Assembly (NCBI RefSeq): GCF_000373565.1
Contig: NZ_KB891831.1
Coordinates: 187,330 to 251,329 of the forward strand
Direction: 5' to 3'
Origin: Streptomyces sp. HmicA12
GTDB lineage: Bacteria; Actinomycetota; Actinomycetes; Streptomycetales; Streptomycetaceae
DNA length: 64,000 nt
A program made the position numbers and the translations under genes. Below, piece after piece: positions 18,792 to 27,630 of this stretch. Positions within the stretch are counted from its first letter, which is position 1, and every line of letters starts with the position of its first letter. The notes under the pieces were generated by a model, which was not told the origin of the DNA, did no database searches, and was given only the letters and a program-made list of their open reading frames with translations.

Positions 18792-19253
18792 GTGACCGAA
18801 CAGCAGCCCCATCAGTTCGAGCGCGGCACGGACGGCCCGAAGGTGATCGTCGTCGGTGTCGACGGCTCCGACTCCTCGTTCCGGGCGGCGGCCTACGCAG
18901 GCGGCCTGGCCCGCCGGCAGCACGCGCTGCTCGCCGTCGTGTACGTGCAGCCCGTCATGGCGGCCGGGGCCGCCCTCGGGGTGCCGATCGCCGAGACCAC
19001 CGACGAGATCGCGGAGGGCCTGGTCGCCTACATCCGCGAGGCGACGGAGCGGGTCAAGGGCATATACGACGTGCGCTGGGAGTTCCACACCTTCCGCGGC
19101 GACCCGTTCAGCGGCCTGGTCACCGCCGCCGACGAGCTCAAGGCGGACGCGGTGGTCGTCGGCGCCTCGGAGCAGGCCGGGCACCGCATCGTCGGCTCGG
19201 TCGCCGTGCGCCTGGTGAAGGCGGGGCGCTGGCCGGTCACCGTCGTGCCGTAG
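18792..19253 (+). CDS. Universal stress protein (UspA family)
   Basis: A single-domain Usp of 153 aa. The N-terminal VIVVGVDGSDSSFRAAAYA holds the first nucleotide-contacting loop. The C-terminal VVGASEQAGHRIVGSVAVRLVK corresponds to the GxxGxxxxxxxxGS ATP-binding motif, partly degenerate at its first Gly spacing. It may bind ATP or another nucleotide. It starts with GTG. The permease starts 95 nt downstream on the same strand; a shared transcript is possible. Confidence 0.88.
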   Translation: MTEQQPHQFERGTDGPKVIVVGVDGSDSSFRAAAYAGGLARRQHALLAVVYVQPVMAAGAALGVPIAETTDEIAEGLVAYIREATERVKGIYDVRWEFHTFRGDPFSGLVTAADELKADAVVVGASEQAGHRIVGSVAVRLVKAGRWPVTVVP

Positions 19254-19348
19254 GCCCCGTCCGGCAGCGCGCCTTCTTCCGTCCCTCTCGTCACGGGTGC
19301 ATCCTGATCGGCCGTCAGCCGACGTCGCGTAGGCGAAGAGGTGAGCTC

Positions 19349-20785
19349 ATGGCCGTTCCACCGGGATCGCGGATGAGGCAGGGCGTGCTGCGCCGCAAAC
19401 CCATCGAACAGATCGAGGACGCGGGGGCCGCCGCGGGGGGTGAAGGGCAGCAGCTGGCCCGTTCGCTCGGCCTGTGGCAGCTGACCGCGATCGGGGTCGG
19501 CGGGATCATCGGGGCCGGCATCTTCACGCTGGCGGGCACGGTGGCCAACGGCACGGCCGGGCCCGCGGTGCTGATCTCGTTCCTCATCGCGGGTGTGGCG
19601 AGCGCGGCGGCCGCCCTGTCGTACGCGGAGTTCGCCGGGCTCATCCCGAAGGCCGGCTCCGCCTACACGTACGGGTACGCGGTGCTCGGCGAGCTCGCGG
19701 GCTGGTTCATCGGGTGGGACCTGCTCCTGGAGTACACGGCGATCGTCGCGGTCGTGGCGATCGGCATCTCCGGGTACTTCAGCTTCCTGCTCGGCGAGAT
19801 GGGGGTGGACCTCCCGAAGTGGATGCTGGGGGCGCCCGGCACGGGGAGCGGGCACAAGGTCGACCTGTTCGCGGCGGCGCTGTGCCTGCTGGTCGCTTAC
19901 CTGCTCAACACGGGCATCAAGAACGCGGCCCGCTTCGAGACGGTCGTCGTCGTGCTCAAGGTCCTCGTGGTGCTGCTGGTGATCGGTGTGGGCTTCTTCC
20001 ACATCGACACGGGCAACTACACGCCGTTCTTCCCGTTCGGCGTCAGCGGCGCGTTCACGGGCGCCGCGACCGTCTTCTTCGCGGTCTTCGGCTACGACGC
20101 GATGTCGACGGCGGCGGAGGAGTCCAAGGACGCGCAGCGCCACATGCCGAAGGCGATCCTGTACTCGCTCGCCATCTCGATGGTGCTGTACGTGCTGGCG
20201 TGCCTGGTCCTCACCGGCATGCAGAACTACAAGGACATCGATCCGGAGAGCGGGTTCTCCACCGCGTTCAAGTCGGTGGGGCTGAGCGGTCTCGCGGACG
20301 TGATCGCGGTCGGCGCCATCATCGGCATCTTGACTGTCATGTTTACGTTCATGCTGGGAGTCACTCGCGTCTGGTTCAGCATGTCCCGTGACGGGCTGCT
20401 GCCGAAGTGGTTCGCGAAGACGCACCCCACGCGGCACGTGCCGACACGTGTGACGTGGATCGTCGGGTTCGCGTCGGCCGCCATCGCCGGATTCCTGCCG
20501 ATCGGCGAGGCGGCCGAACTGACCAACATCGGGATCCTGTTGGCGTTCGTGGTGGTGTGCGTGGCGGTGATCGTGCTGCGCTACCGGCAGCCGGATCTGC
20601 CCCGCACCTTCCGTACGCCGGGGATGCCGGTCGTGCCCGCGCTCGGGGTCGTGTTCTCCATCTGGCTGATCACGTTCCTGCAGTGGCAGACGTGGGTGCG
20701 GTTCGCCGTGTGGTTCCTGATCGGGCTCGTCGTCTACTTCGGGTACTCGTACAAACGGTCCGAACTGGCTCGCCCCCAGGAGTAG
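19349..20785 (+). CDS. APC-family amino acid permease (cationic amino acid transporter type)
   Basis: The protein is 478 aa with about twelve TM helices. The family motif GVGGIIGAGIFTLAG is in TM1 (about residues 47-61), and SYAEFAGLIPKAGSAYTYGYAVLGEL spans TM2-3. The inner loop reads FFAVFGYDAMSTAAEESKDAQR, as is characteristic of the CAT/YfnA group. These are proton-coupled or exchange importers of amino acids. The ATG at 19349 follows an AAGAGGTGAG Shine-Dalgarno. A universal stress protein precedes it. The stop is 1 nt from the convergent CapA gene, with no room for a terminator between them. Confidence 0.92.
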   Translation: MAVPPGSRMRQGVLRRKPIEQIEDAGAAAGGEGQQLARSLGLWQLTAIGVGGIIGAGIFTLAGTVANGTAGPAVLISFLIAGVASAAAALSYAEFAGLIPKAGSAYTYGYAVLGELAGWFIGWDLLLEYTAIVAVVAIGISGYFSFLLGEMGVDLPKWMLGAPGTGSGHKVDLFAAALCLLVAYLLNTGIKNAARFETVVVVLKVLVVLLVIGVGFFHIDTGNYTPFFPFGVSGAFTGAATVFFAVFGYDAMSTAAEESKDAQRHMPKAILYSLAISMVLYVLACLVLTGMQNYKDIDPESGFSTAFKSVGLSGLADVIAVGAIIGILTVMFTFMLGVTRVWFSMSRDGLLPKWFAKTHPTRHVPTRVTWIVGFASAAIAGFLPIGEAAELTNIGILLAFVVVCVAVIVLRYRQPDLPRTFRTPGMPVVPALGVVFSIWLITFLQWQTWVRFAVWFLIGLVVYFGYSYKRSELARPQE

Positions 20786-20786
20786 T

Positions 20787-21986
20787 TCAGGACCGTTCGG
20801 CCATCACGAGGCCGTCCTGCGCGGCGCCGCGGCTCAGGACGACCCGGCGGATCCGGTCGCGGACGGTCTCGAGGTCCGCGCCGTCGGCGACGGCGCGGAC
20901 CACGTCGACGACGCGGCCGGAGTCGAGGTCGAACCACTGCGGGAGGAACTCCGCCTTCGTCACCCGCCAGCGCTCCCCCGCGCGGGCGGGCGGGGCGAAG
21001 GTGAAGCGGCCGAGGGTGCCCATGTTGCCCCGGTCGTCCTGGGCGCCTTCGGGGTTGAACATCTCGCCCGCGATCTGGTCCCCCATGCCGTAGACGATCC
21101 AGGTCCCGTTGACCTTCTCGTAGGCCTGCGGGACGTGGGCGTGGGTGCCGAGGATCAGGTCGACGTCGGGGCGGCCGTGGGCGCGGGACGCGGTCAACTG
21201 CCTTCCGAGGCGTACTTGTCGGGCATCCGGGGCGTCCTGCCACTCCGTGCCCCAGTGGAGCGAGACGACGACCACGTCGGCCCCCGCCCGGCGGGCGGCG
21301 CGGGCGTCCTCGACGATGCGCCGGCGGTCGATCAGGTTCACCGCCCAGGGTCTGCCCTCGGGCAGTCGGTAGCCGTTCGTGCCGTAGGTGTAGGCGAGTT
21401 GGGCCACCTTGGCGCCGCCCGCGCGCAGCAGGGCGGGACCGCGGCCCTCCTGCGCGGTGCGGCCCGAGCCCGCGTGCTCGACGCCCGCGCGGTCCAGGGC
21501 GCCGAGCGTGCGCGCGATGCCGTCCGCGCCGTCGTCCAGGGTGTGGTTCGAGGCGGTCGAGCAGGAGTCGTAGCCGGTGGCCGTGAGCGCCGCGGCCACC
21601 TGGGGCGGGGACTTGAAGTCCGGGTAGCCGCTGTACTCGCCGGGCGCGCCGTACACCGTCTCCATGTGGCAGATCGCCAGATCCGCCTCGGACACGACTG
21701 GCCGGACGCCCGCCAGCATCGGGCGGAAGTCGTAGCCGTCGCCGTCCGCGTCCTCGTGGGCCCGGGCGATGATCGAGGTGTGCGGGAGCACGTCGCCGGA
21801 CGCGACGAGCGTGAACCCGCGGGGTACCGCGTGGGCTCCCGCGGCCGCGGAGGGCGGCGCGGGCGTGCGCTGCGGTGCGCGTCCCGGCGCGGCGCAGGAG
21901 GCCGCGCAGAGTGCCGCGAGGACGGCCGCGAGGGCCGTCCCTCCCCGTCGGGTCCGACGGCGCGGGCTCGGTGTCTTCGGCGGCAT
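20787..21986 (-). CDS. CapA-family metallophosphatase-fold lipoprotein
   Basis: The protein is 399 aa. The signal peptide ends in a lipobox (LCAASC). The CapA/PgsA-like calcineurin fold has VASGDVLPH (about residue 61), ICHMETVYG, TASNHTLDDG, VVVSLHWGTEW and ILGTHAHVPQ. These supply the usual Asp, Asn, Glu and His metal ligands. CapA proteins act in poly-gamma-glutamate or capsule export, but in Streptomyces they are usually orphan lipoproteins without a capBC operon, as here. It ends against the permease stop. Confidence 0.9.
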   Translation of the reverse strand: MPPKTPSPRRRTRRGGTALAAVLAALCAASCAAPGRAPQRTPAPPSAAAGAHAVPRGFTLVASGDVLPHTSIIARAHEDADGDGYDFRPMLAGVRPVVSEADLAICHMETVYGAPGEYSGYPDFKSPPQVAAALTATGYDSCSTASNHTLDDGADGIARTLGALDRAGVEHAGSGRTAQEGRGPALLRAGGAKVAQLAYTYGTNGYRLPEGRPWAVNLIDRRRIVEDARAARRAGADVVVVSLHWGTEWQDAPDARQVRLGRQLTASRAHGRPDVDLILGTHAHVPQAYEKVNGTWIVYGMGDQIAGEMFNPEGAQDDRGNMGTLGRFTFAPPARAGERWRVTKAEFLPQWFDLDSGRVVDVVRAVADGADLETVRDRIRRVVLSRGAAQDGLVMAERS

Positions 21987-22203
21987 CAGCCAGTCTCCTT
22001 TTAGCGGTGATTTTCGCGATACGTATCCACGTGCGAGGACAAAGGCGAGTCAAGGCCCCATACCGGTGCCGTCCCTGAGATGGCGTCACCTCACGCCGCC
22101 ACTCCGCCCGTTCACCGCACCGTTCGTCGACGGCTTCGACCGCCTGGCGCAGAGCCGCGCGCGGGCCCTGGGCGGGCGGTGGGCCTTGCGTTGCCATACG
22201 CGC

Positions 22204-22740
22204 ATGACGACGGCGCTCACCACACCCACGACCACCGAGGACGACCTCGCCCAGGTCCAGCGGGAGCACGGCGGGCCGCTGTTCTCGTTCCTGCTGCGGC
22301 TGTGCGACGGGGACCGGCAGCGCGCCGAGGACCTGGTCCAGGAGACGTACGTGCGGGCCTGGCAGCACCCGGAGGCGCTGGGCGCGGAGTACGAGTCGGT
22401 GCGGCCCTGGCTCTTCACGGTCGGCCGCAGGCTCGCCATCGACGCGCGGCGGGCCCGGCTCGCCCGTCCGGCGGAGGTCGGCGACGCGATCCTGGAGAGC
22501 GCACGGGTGTGCGCCGATCACGCGGAGCGGTCCGCCGCGGCGCTCGACGTGCGGTCGGCGGTGGCGACGCTCAGCCCCGACCACCGGGCCGTACTCCTTG
22601 AGGTGTACTTCAAGGGGGCGAGCGTGGCGGAGGCCGCACGAGCACTCGGCATTCCCGCGGGTACCGTTAAGTCCCGTGCGTATTACGCGTTGCGGGCGTT
22701 GCGGAGGGTTTTGCCCGGGTACGCGGCTGACCTGCGATGA
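22204..22740 (+). CDS. ECF-type RNA polymerase sigma factor
   Basis: The protein is 178 aa. Region 2 (about residues 20-90) has GPLFSFLLRLCDGDRQRAEDLVQETYVRAWQHP and the VRPWLFTVGRRLAIDARR end typical of sigma-70 r2. Region 4 (about 120-170) has TLSPDHRAVLLEVYFKGASVAEAARALGIPAGTVKSRAYYALRALR. The ATG at 22204 gives the usual group length, though the frame is open upstream. No anti-sigma gene is adjacent. The nearest ZAS anti-sigma-like protein is at 27631, with five genes between. Its regulon cannot be predicted here. Confidence 0.92.
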   Translation: MTTALTTPTTTEDDLAQVQREHGGPLFSFLLRLCDGDRQRAEDLVQETYVRAWQHPEALGAEYESVRPWLFTVGRRLAIDARRARLARPAEVGDAILESARVCADHAERSAAALDVRSAVATLSPDHRAVLLEVYFKGASVAEAARALGIPAGTVKSRAYYALRALRRVLPGYAADLR

Positions 22741-22886
22741 AACCGGACACTAGGTCAAGCATCAGTAAAGCGCCTTGCTCAGGGTGCCATTTCCTCGGTT
22801 GAGTAATCCGCTGTCCTCCCCGGTGAGTTGGACGGGTGGGACCCGGGGGCCGGCGAAGCGCACGGACCGGAGGAAGGCAGGAAGGG

Positions 22887-23390
22887 ATGTTGCACGGACA
22901 CGAGGGCGGTACGTCAGGTGCCCCTGGCGGCGAACTCATTGTTCCCATGGCGTGGTTGTACGCCGAGTACATCGCGGACGAGCTGTTGCGGACCGGCGAT
23001 CTGATGCCGCCGACGTCCTTCGAGTTCCGGGCGGGTCGTGACGCGCTCGCCCTCACGATCTTCCTGTCCGACGTGGGAGACGAGCTGTCCGGGATCCGGG
23101 TGGTCTCGCAGCTGGAGATGTGGTCGTCGCTGACCGCCTACGACCAGCCGTGGCAGTCGTGGGTCCGGGCCCGGTTCGCGGAGCGCGAGGCGCGGGCGCG
23201 CGGGGCGGAGCGGCGTTCGCCCGACCTGGAGCTCGCGACGGTGGCCTGGAGATGGCTGGAGGAGACCGAGCTGCTGGCTCCGGACCTCGACGCGGTGCCG
23301 GTGCCCGACGAGGAGGACGGGCCGCAGGTGTGGACGCCTGCGTGGCAACTCGGGCTGCCGCTCGGCCATTTGGCCATCCATCTGTTCTGA
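22887..23390 (+). CDS. Conserved-looking cytoplasmic protein of unknown function
   Basis: The protein is 167 aa with a strong AGGAAGG Shine-Dalgarno ahead of the ATG at 22887. No signal peptide or TM helix is seen. The central part (YAEYIADELLRTGDLMPPTSFEF, then DVGDELSGIRVVSQLEMWSS) looks like a mixed alpha/beta domain, and the C-terminus is Trp-rich (WRWLEETELL, WTPAWQLGLPLGHLAIHLF). I do not recognise the family. It follows the sigma factor by 146 nt, so it may be its neighbour or a target gene. Converges with the histidine kinase gene 23 nt away. Confidence 0.6.
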   Translation: MLHGHEGGTSGAPGGELIVPMAWLYAEYIADELLRTGDLMPPTSFEFRAGRDALALTIFLSDVGDELSGIRVVSQLEMWSSLTAYDQPWQSWVRARFAEREARARGAERRSPDLELATVAWRWLEETELLAPDLDAVPVPDEEDGPQVWTPAWQLGLPLGHLAIHLF

Positions 23391-23413
23391 ACCGGCGGTG
23401 GGGTGCGGGCCGC

Positions 23414-24613
23414 TCAGGGTGCGTAGACGCCCGCCCGGTACTTCGGGATGCGGATCGTGATCTTCGTGCCCGCGCCCACTCCGGTCTCGATCACCAGGCC
23501 GTACGCGTCGCCGAACACCTGACGCAGGCGCTCGTCGACGTTGGACAGGCCGATGCCGGTCGTCCGGTCGCCCTCGCCGCGCAGGACCGCCCGCAGCTTC
23601 TCCGGGTCCATGCCCACGCCGTCGTCCTCGATGACGACCTCGGCCTCCGCGCCCGCGTCCGTGGCGCCGATGGAGATGCGGCTACGGGTGACGGCGCCCT
23701 CCAGGCCGTGCTTCACCGCGTTCTCCACGAGGGGCTGCAGGCACAGGAACGGGAGCGTCACCGGGAGGACCTCCGGGGCGATCTGCAGGGTGACGGTGAG
23801 GCGGTCGCCGAAGCGGGCGCGGACCAGGGCCAGGTACTGGTCGATGGAATGGAGTTCGTCGGCCAGGGTGGTGAACTCGCCGTGGCGGCGGAACGAGTAC
23901 CGGGTGAAGTCGGCGAACTCCAGGAGGAGTTCGCGGGCCCGCTCCGGGTCCGTGCGTACGAACGACGCGATCGCCGCTAGGGAGTTGAAGATGAAGTGGG
24001 GCGAGATCTGGGCGCGCAGGGCGCGGATCTCGGCCTCGATGAGACGGGTGCGCGAGCGGTCCAGTTCGGCGAGTTCGAGCTGGACCGAGACCCAGCGGGC
24101 GACCTCGTCGGTGGCGCGGGCCAGGACGGCGGACTCGCGGGGCGCGCAGGCGACGACGGCGCCGCGGACCCGGCCGTCGGCCACGATGGGCGCCGCCACC
24201 GCCCAGCGCAGGGGGCAGTCGACGGTGTCGCAGCCGCAGTCGAACGCGACGGTGCGGCCGCCGGCGAGCAGGGGTTCGAGTTGCGGCATGACGTTCTTGG
24301 CGTGCGGGTGTTCGGCCGTGCCGTCCCAGGCCAGGACCGTGGAGCGGTTGGTCAGGGCGAGGGCCTCCGTGCCGAGGAGGCTGCGCAGGCGGCGGGCCGA
24401 TTTGCGGGCCGTGTCCTCGGTGAGGCCCGCGCGCAGGGCCGGGGCGGCGAGGGATGCGGTGTGGAGGGTCTCGAAGGTGGCTCGCTCCACGGGGGTTCCC
24501 ACGTCGCTGCGGCCCGTGGGGTGGGCCGTGCGGCGGCCCAGCAGGAAGCCCGCGCCGAGGAGGACCGGGCAGAGGGCGAGGAGGGTCGCGGTGACCGTGC
24601 CGGTGGCTGTCAC
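23414..24613 (-). CDS. LytS-type sensor histidine kinase
   Basis: The protein is 399 aa. One N-terminal TM helix (VTATLLALCPVLLGAGFLLG) leads to a GAF-like sensor region (about 50-200) with a CGCDTVDCPLRW Cys cluster. The His_kinase dimerisation region is RALRAQISPHFIFNSLAAIASF (phospho-acceptor His in SPHFIFN), and the HATPase ends with EDDGVGMD and TGIGLSNVDERL. The LytS/YpdA family controls membrane transporters in response to metabolites such as pyruvate. The GTG at 24613 overlaps the symporter stop (GTGA). The order LytR, DUF485, symporter, LytS on one strand suggests a kinase reporting on the symporter substrate. Confidence 0.9.
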   Translation of the reverse strand: MTATGTVTATLLALCPVLLGAGFLLGRRTAHPTGRSDVGTPVERATFETLHTASLAAPALRAGLTEDTARKSARRLRSLLGTEALALTNRSTVLAWDGTAEHPHAKNVMPQLEPLLAGGRTVAFDCGCDTVDCPLRWAVAAPIVADGRVRGAVVACAPRESAVLARATDEVARWVSVQLELAELDRSRTRLIEAEIRALRAQISPHFIFNSLAAIASFVRTDPERARELLLEFADFTRYSFRRHGEFTTLADELHSIDQYLALVRARFGDRLTVTLQIAPEVLPVTLPFLCLQPLVENAVKHGLEGAVTRSRISIGATDAGAEAEVVIEDDGVGMDPEKLRAVLRGEGDRTTGIGLSNVDERLRQVFGDAYGLVIETGVGAGTKITIRIPKYRAGVYAP

Positions 24614-26382
24614 TGGTCTTCGCCTCTCGCCGTGGTCGGCCCGGTCGCGTCGCGGATGCCGGTCGTGGGTGGCTGGTCGCGCGGTTCCCCGCGCCCCTGA
24701 TGCCCACCCGCCGCTGTCCATTGCGGCGTCTCGCGGATGCCGGTCGTCGGTGGTTGCTCGCGCAGTTCCCCGCGCCCCTCAGAGGCGCCACCCGCCGTCC
24801 TCCCGCCGGTCCCCTCGGCGGTGACCGTCGTCGGTGGTTGCTCGCGCAGTTCCCCGCGCCCCTTTGGGGCGATGGACCTCTGGGACTTCAAGGTTTCCGG
24901 CAGGTGGAGGCGGGTCATGGTGGCTGTGGTGTGTGGGGGGATCGCCTCGGGTGTGGCCAGGGAGACCAGGATCATCGCCAGGAAACCGACCGGGACCGAC
25001 CAGACCGCCGGCCAGGCCAGGAGGGTGTGGAGCCAGCCCGAGGTCGCCGCTCCGGAGACCGTCAGGGTGACGGCCAGGAGCGCCGAGCCGCCGCCCAGGA
25101 AGAGGCCTGCCAGGGCGCCGGGCGGGGTGAGGCGGCGCCACCAGATGCCGAGGACCAGCAGGGGGCAGAACGAGGACGCCGAGACCGCGAAGGCCATGCC
25201 GACCGCGTCCGCCACCGGCACCCCGTCGACGAGCAGGGCGCCGCCCAGGGCCACCGCCATCGCCAGGACCACGCCGAGCCGGAAGTGGCGCACGCCTCGG
25301 GTGGGGAGCACGTCCTGGCTCACCACTCCGGCCACCGCCATCGTCAGGCCCGACGCCGTGGAGAGGAACGCCGCGAACGCGCCGCCCGCCACCAGCGCGC
25401 CCAGGAGGTCGCCCGCGACACCGTCCACGACGCGCCCCGGCAGCAGCAGGACGGTGGCGTCCGCGTCCTGGGCTGCGGTGAGTTCGGGGACGTAGAGGCG
25501 GCCGAGCCAGCCGTACAGGGGCGGCAGCAGGTAGAAGACGCCGATGAGGGCCAGGACCACCACCGTCGTGCGGCGGGCCGCGCCGCCGTTGGGGCTCGTG
25601 TAGAAACGGACCACCACGTGCGGGAGGCCCATCGTGCCGAGGAAGGTCGCGACGATCAGGCCGTACGTGGCGTAGAGCGGATGGTCGGCGCGGCTGGTGG
25701 CGAGCGGCTGGCCCGCGCCGGCGCCGGCCGGGGGGAGGTCGCCCGAGGAGAGGGCCGGGGGCTGGCCGCCCTGGCCGCGCCAGGCGAGGAGCAGGAAGAA
25801 GGCGGGGACCAGGAGCGCCGTCAGCTTCAGCCAGTACTGGAAGGCCTGGACGAAGGTGATGGAGCGCATGCCGCCCGCGGCGACGGCCAGGACCACCACC
25901 ATGGCCACCAGCGCGGCGCCGAACCAGCGGGGCGCCCCGGTGAGGATCTGCAACGTCAGCCCCGCGCCCTGGAGTTGGGGCACGAGGTACAGCCAGCCCG
26001 CCCCCACGACGAACATGCTGACCACGCGGCGGACCCGGCGGGACTCGAGGCGGCCCTCGGCGAAGTCGGGCAGGGTGTACGCGCCCGAGCGGCGCAGCGG
26101 TGCCGCGACGAAGACCAGCAGGACGAGATAGCCCGCCGTGTAGCCGACCGGGTACCAGAGCATGTCGGGGCCATGGACGAGCAGCAGGCCCGCGACCCCG
26201 AGGAACGAGGCCGCCGAGAGGTACTCGCCGCTGATCGCCGCCGCGTTGAGGCGCGGGCCGACGGTGCGCGACGCGACGTAGAAGTCGGATGTCGTGCGGG
26301 AGATACGCAGGCCGAAGCCGCCGATGAGGACGGTGGCGAGGACGACGACGGCCACCGCGGGTATCGCGTACGCCTCGTTCAC
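24610..26382 (-). CDS. Sodium:solute symporter (SSS, ActP/MctP-like) with repeat-derived C-terminal tail
   Basis: The protein is 590 aa. About 13 TM helices of an SSS transporter cover residues 1-510, with SGEYLSAASFLGVAGLLLV, GMRSITFVQAFQYWLKL, GGAFAAFLSTASGLTMAVAGVVSQDV and AFAVSASSFCPLLVLGIWW visible. The preceding DUF485 partner points to an acetate/pyruvate/short-acid transporter of the ActP/MctP type. The last 75 residues are unlike the family: GRGELREQPPTTGIR recurs three times, encoded by intergenic-type palindrome halves at 24659-24863. The GTG at 26382 overlaps the DUF485 stop (GTGA), and its own stop overlaps the LytS start. Probable tail extension by repeat insertion. Confidence 0.88.
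   Translation of the reverse strand: MNEAYAIPAVAVVVLATVLIGGFGLRISRTTSDFYVASRTVGPRLNAAAISGEYLSAASFLGVAGLLLVHGPDMLWYPVGYTAGYLVLLVFVAAPLRRSGAYTLPDFAEGRLESRRVRRVVSMFVVGAGWLYLVPQLQGAGLTLQILTGAPRWFGAALVAMVVVLAVAAGGMRSITFVQAFQYWLKLTALLVPAFFLLLAWRGQGGQPPALSSGDLPPAGAGAGQPLATSRADHPLYATYGLIVATFLGTMGLPHVVVRFYTSPNGGAARRTTVVVLALIGVFYLLPPLYGWLGRLYVPELTAAQDADATVLLLPGRVVDGVAGDLLGALVAGGAFAAFLSTASGLTMAVAGVVSQDVLPTRGVRHFRLGVVLAMAVALGGALLVDGVPVADAVGMAFAVSASSFCPLLVLGIWWRRLTPPGALAGLFLGGGSALLAVTLTVSGAATSGWLHTLLAWPAVWSVPVGFLAMILVSLATPEAIPPHTTATMTRLHLPETLKSQRSIAPKGRGELREQPPTTVTAEGTGGRTAGGASEGRGELREQPPTTGIRETPQWTAAGGHQGRGEPRDQPPTTGIRDATGPTTARGEDQ
24659..24863. repeat. Three in-frame copies of a GCGCAGTTCCCCGCGCCCCT repeat inside a coding region
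   Basis: About 40-nt units begin at 24659, 24740 and 24824, so the periods are 81 and 84 nt, both multiples of three. Each reads roughly CCGGTCGTCGGTGGTTGCTC then GCGCAGTTCCCCGCGCCCCT. The 24659 copy has two substitutions near its middle. They are the half-element of the palindrome at 8782 and 43168, here as direct repeats and translated within the symporter tail. Confidence 0.9.
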
Positions 26383-26756
26383 GGCGCCCCGGGGTCCTTG
26401 GTGTCGCGGCCGCGGACCAGGGCCGCGAAGTCGCGTTCGTTGCGCTCGGCCCTGCGCACGTACCACCAGGCGATGAGGACCAGGAAGGGGTAGCAGCCGA
26501 AGCCGAGGACGAGCCATTCGACGGCCGCGTTGCGCAGGGCGCCGAAGAAGAGGGGAAGCACCGCGACGGGAGCGGCGAGGACCACGAACGCACTGATGCC
26601 CGCGCGGAGTTGGCTGCGCATGAGGGAGCGTACGTAGGCGGCGCCGAGCGTGGTCTGCTCGTCGATCTCCCACTGGGTGCGCAGACCGGGCGGACCGGCC
26701 GCGCCGTGCGCGGTACGCGGCTCGCCGGTCACCACCTGTCGTCGGGGTTCGGACAC
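26379..26756 (-). CDS. DUF485 small membrane protein, partner of the symporter
   Basis: The protein is 125 aa. Two TM helices (ISAFVVLAAPVAVLPLFFGAL and WLVLGFGCYPFLVLIAWWYV) fit the YjcH/DUF485 family. These genes almost always sit directly upstream of acetate or monocarboxylate SSS symporters and are thought to assist them. The GTG start at 26756 is 45 nt after the response regulator stop. Its stop overlaps the symporter GTG. Confidence 0.88.
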   Translation of the reverse strand: MSEPRRQVVTGEPRTAHGAAGPPGLRTQWEIDEQTTLGAAYVRSLMRSQLRAGISAFVVLAAPVAVLPLFFGALRNAAVEWLVLGFGCYPFLVLIAWWYVRRAERNERDFAALVRGRDTKDPGAP

Positions 26757-26801
26757 GGGCGGAGTGTAGGCATCAGCCGTGCGCGTAAGGAAGGGGGCTG
26801 G

Positions 26802-27551
26802 TCAGCCGGTGGCCCGGCGCATCAGCAGTTCGCGCACCCGGCCCGTGTGGCGGCGGCTGACCGCGATCTCGGCGGTGCCGACGCGCACCGTCATCCCTGC
26901 GCCGTCCAGCCGGAGTTCGTCGATGCGGTGCAGGGCGACGAGGTGGCTGCGGTGGACGCGGACGAAGCCGAGGGGCTGCCAGCGTTCCTCGAGGGTGGTG
27001 AGCGGGATGCGGACGAGGTGGCTGGTGCCGTCAGTGGTGTGGAGCCGGGCGTAGTCGCCCTGCGCTTCGGCGTAGATGATGTCGGAGACGGCCAACATCC
27101 TTGTCACACCGCCGAGTTCGACGGGGATGCGGTCGGAGACGGTGGCCGGGGGCGGGGCGAGGGAAACCCGTTCGGCGACTCTTCGGACGGCCTCGCCGAG
27201 GCGTTCGCGGCGCACCGGCTTGAGGAGGTAGTCGACGGCCTTGAGCTCGAAGGCCTGGACGGCGAAGTCCTCGTGGGCGGTGACGAAGACGACGAGCGGC
27301 GGGCGGGCGAAACCGGCCAGGAGCCTGGCCACGTCGAGGCCCGTCAGGCCCGCCATCTGGATGTCGAGGAAGAGCACGTCGACGGCACCGTCGCCGCCGG
27401 GGCCCTCCTCCAGGGCACGGCCGATGCGGCGCAGCGCCTCGGTGGCGTCCGTGGCGCCCTCGGCGCTGCGTATTCGAGGGTCCGAGCGCAGGAGGTAGAG
27501 GAGTTCGGCGAGGGCGGGTTCCTCGTCGTCGACGGCCAGTACGCGCAGCAT
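26802..27551 (-). CDS. LytTR-family response regulator
   Basis: The protein is 249 aa. The receiver domain (about 1-125) has the acidic pair VDDEEPA, phospho-acceptor Asp in VLFLDIQMAGLTG, the Thr/Ser site FVTAHEDF and Lys in DYLLKPVRR. The LytTR DNA-binding domain (about 150-245) has IIYAEAQGDYARLHT and FVRVHRSHLVALHRI. LytTR regulators bind paired direct repeats near −70 to −80 of their target promoters. It lies upstream of DUF485 and the symporter on the same strand, with LytS last, so it is the cognate regulator. The divergent anti-sigma gene is 79 nt away. Confidence 0.93.
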   Translation of the reverse strand: MLRVLAVDDEEPALAELLYLLRSDPRIRSAEGATDATEALRRIGRALEEGPGGDGAVDVLFLDIQMAGLTGLDVARLLAGFARPPLVVFVTAHEDFAVQAFELKAVDYLLKPVRRERLGEAVRRVAERVSLAPPPATVSDRIPVELGGVTRMLAVSDIIYAEAQGDYARLHTTDGTSHLVRIPLTTLEERWQPLGFVRVHRSHLVALHRIDELRLDGAGMTVRVGTAEIAVSRRHTGRVRELLMRRATG

Positions 27552-27630
27552 GCGCCGGAGTGTAATCGGACGGTCGCTTGAATGAATCGGCTGCCTCGTG
27601 CGTACCGGTGGGCGAGAGCAGGAGGAACGC

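Noticed and set aside
20787-21986. CapA gene considered as evidence for a poly-gamma-glutamate capsule system
   Set aside because: No capB/capC ligase genes are nearby, and single CapA-like lipoproteins are common in Streptomyces.
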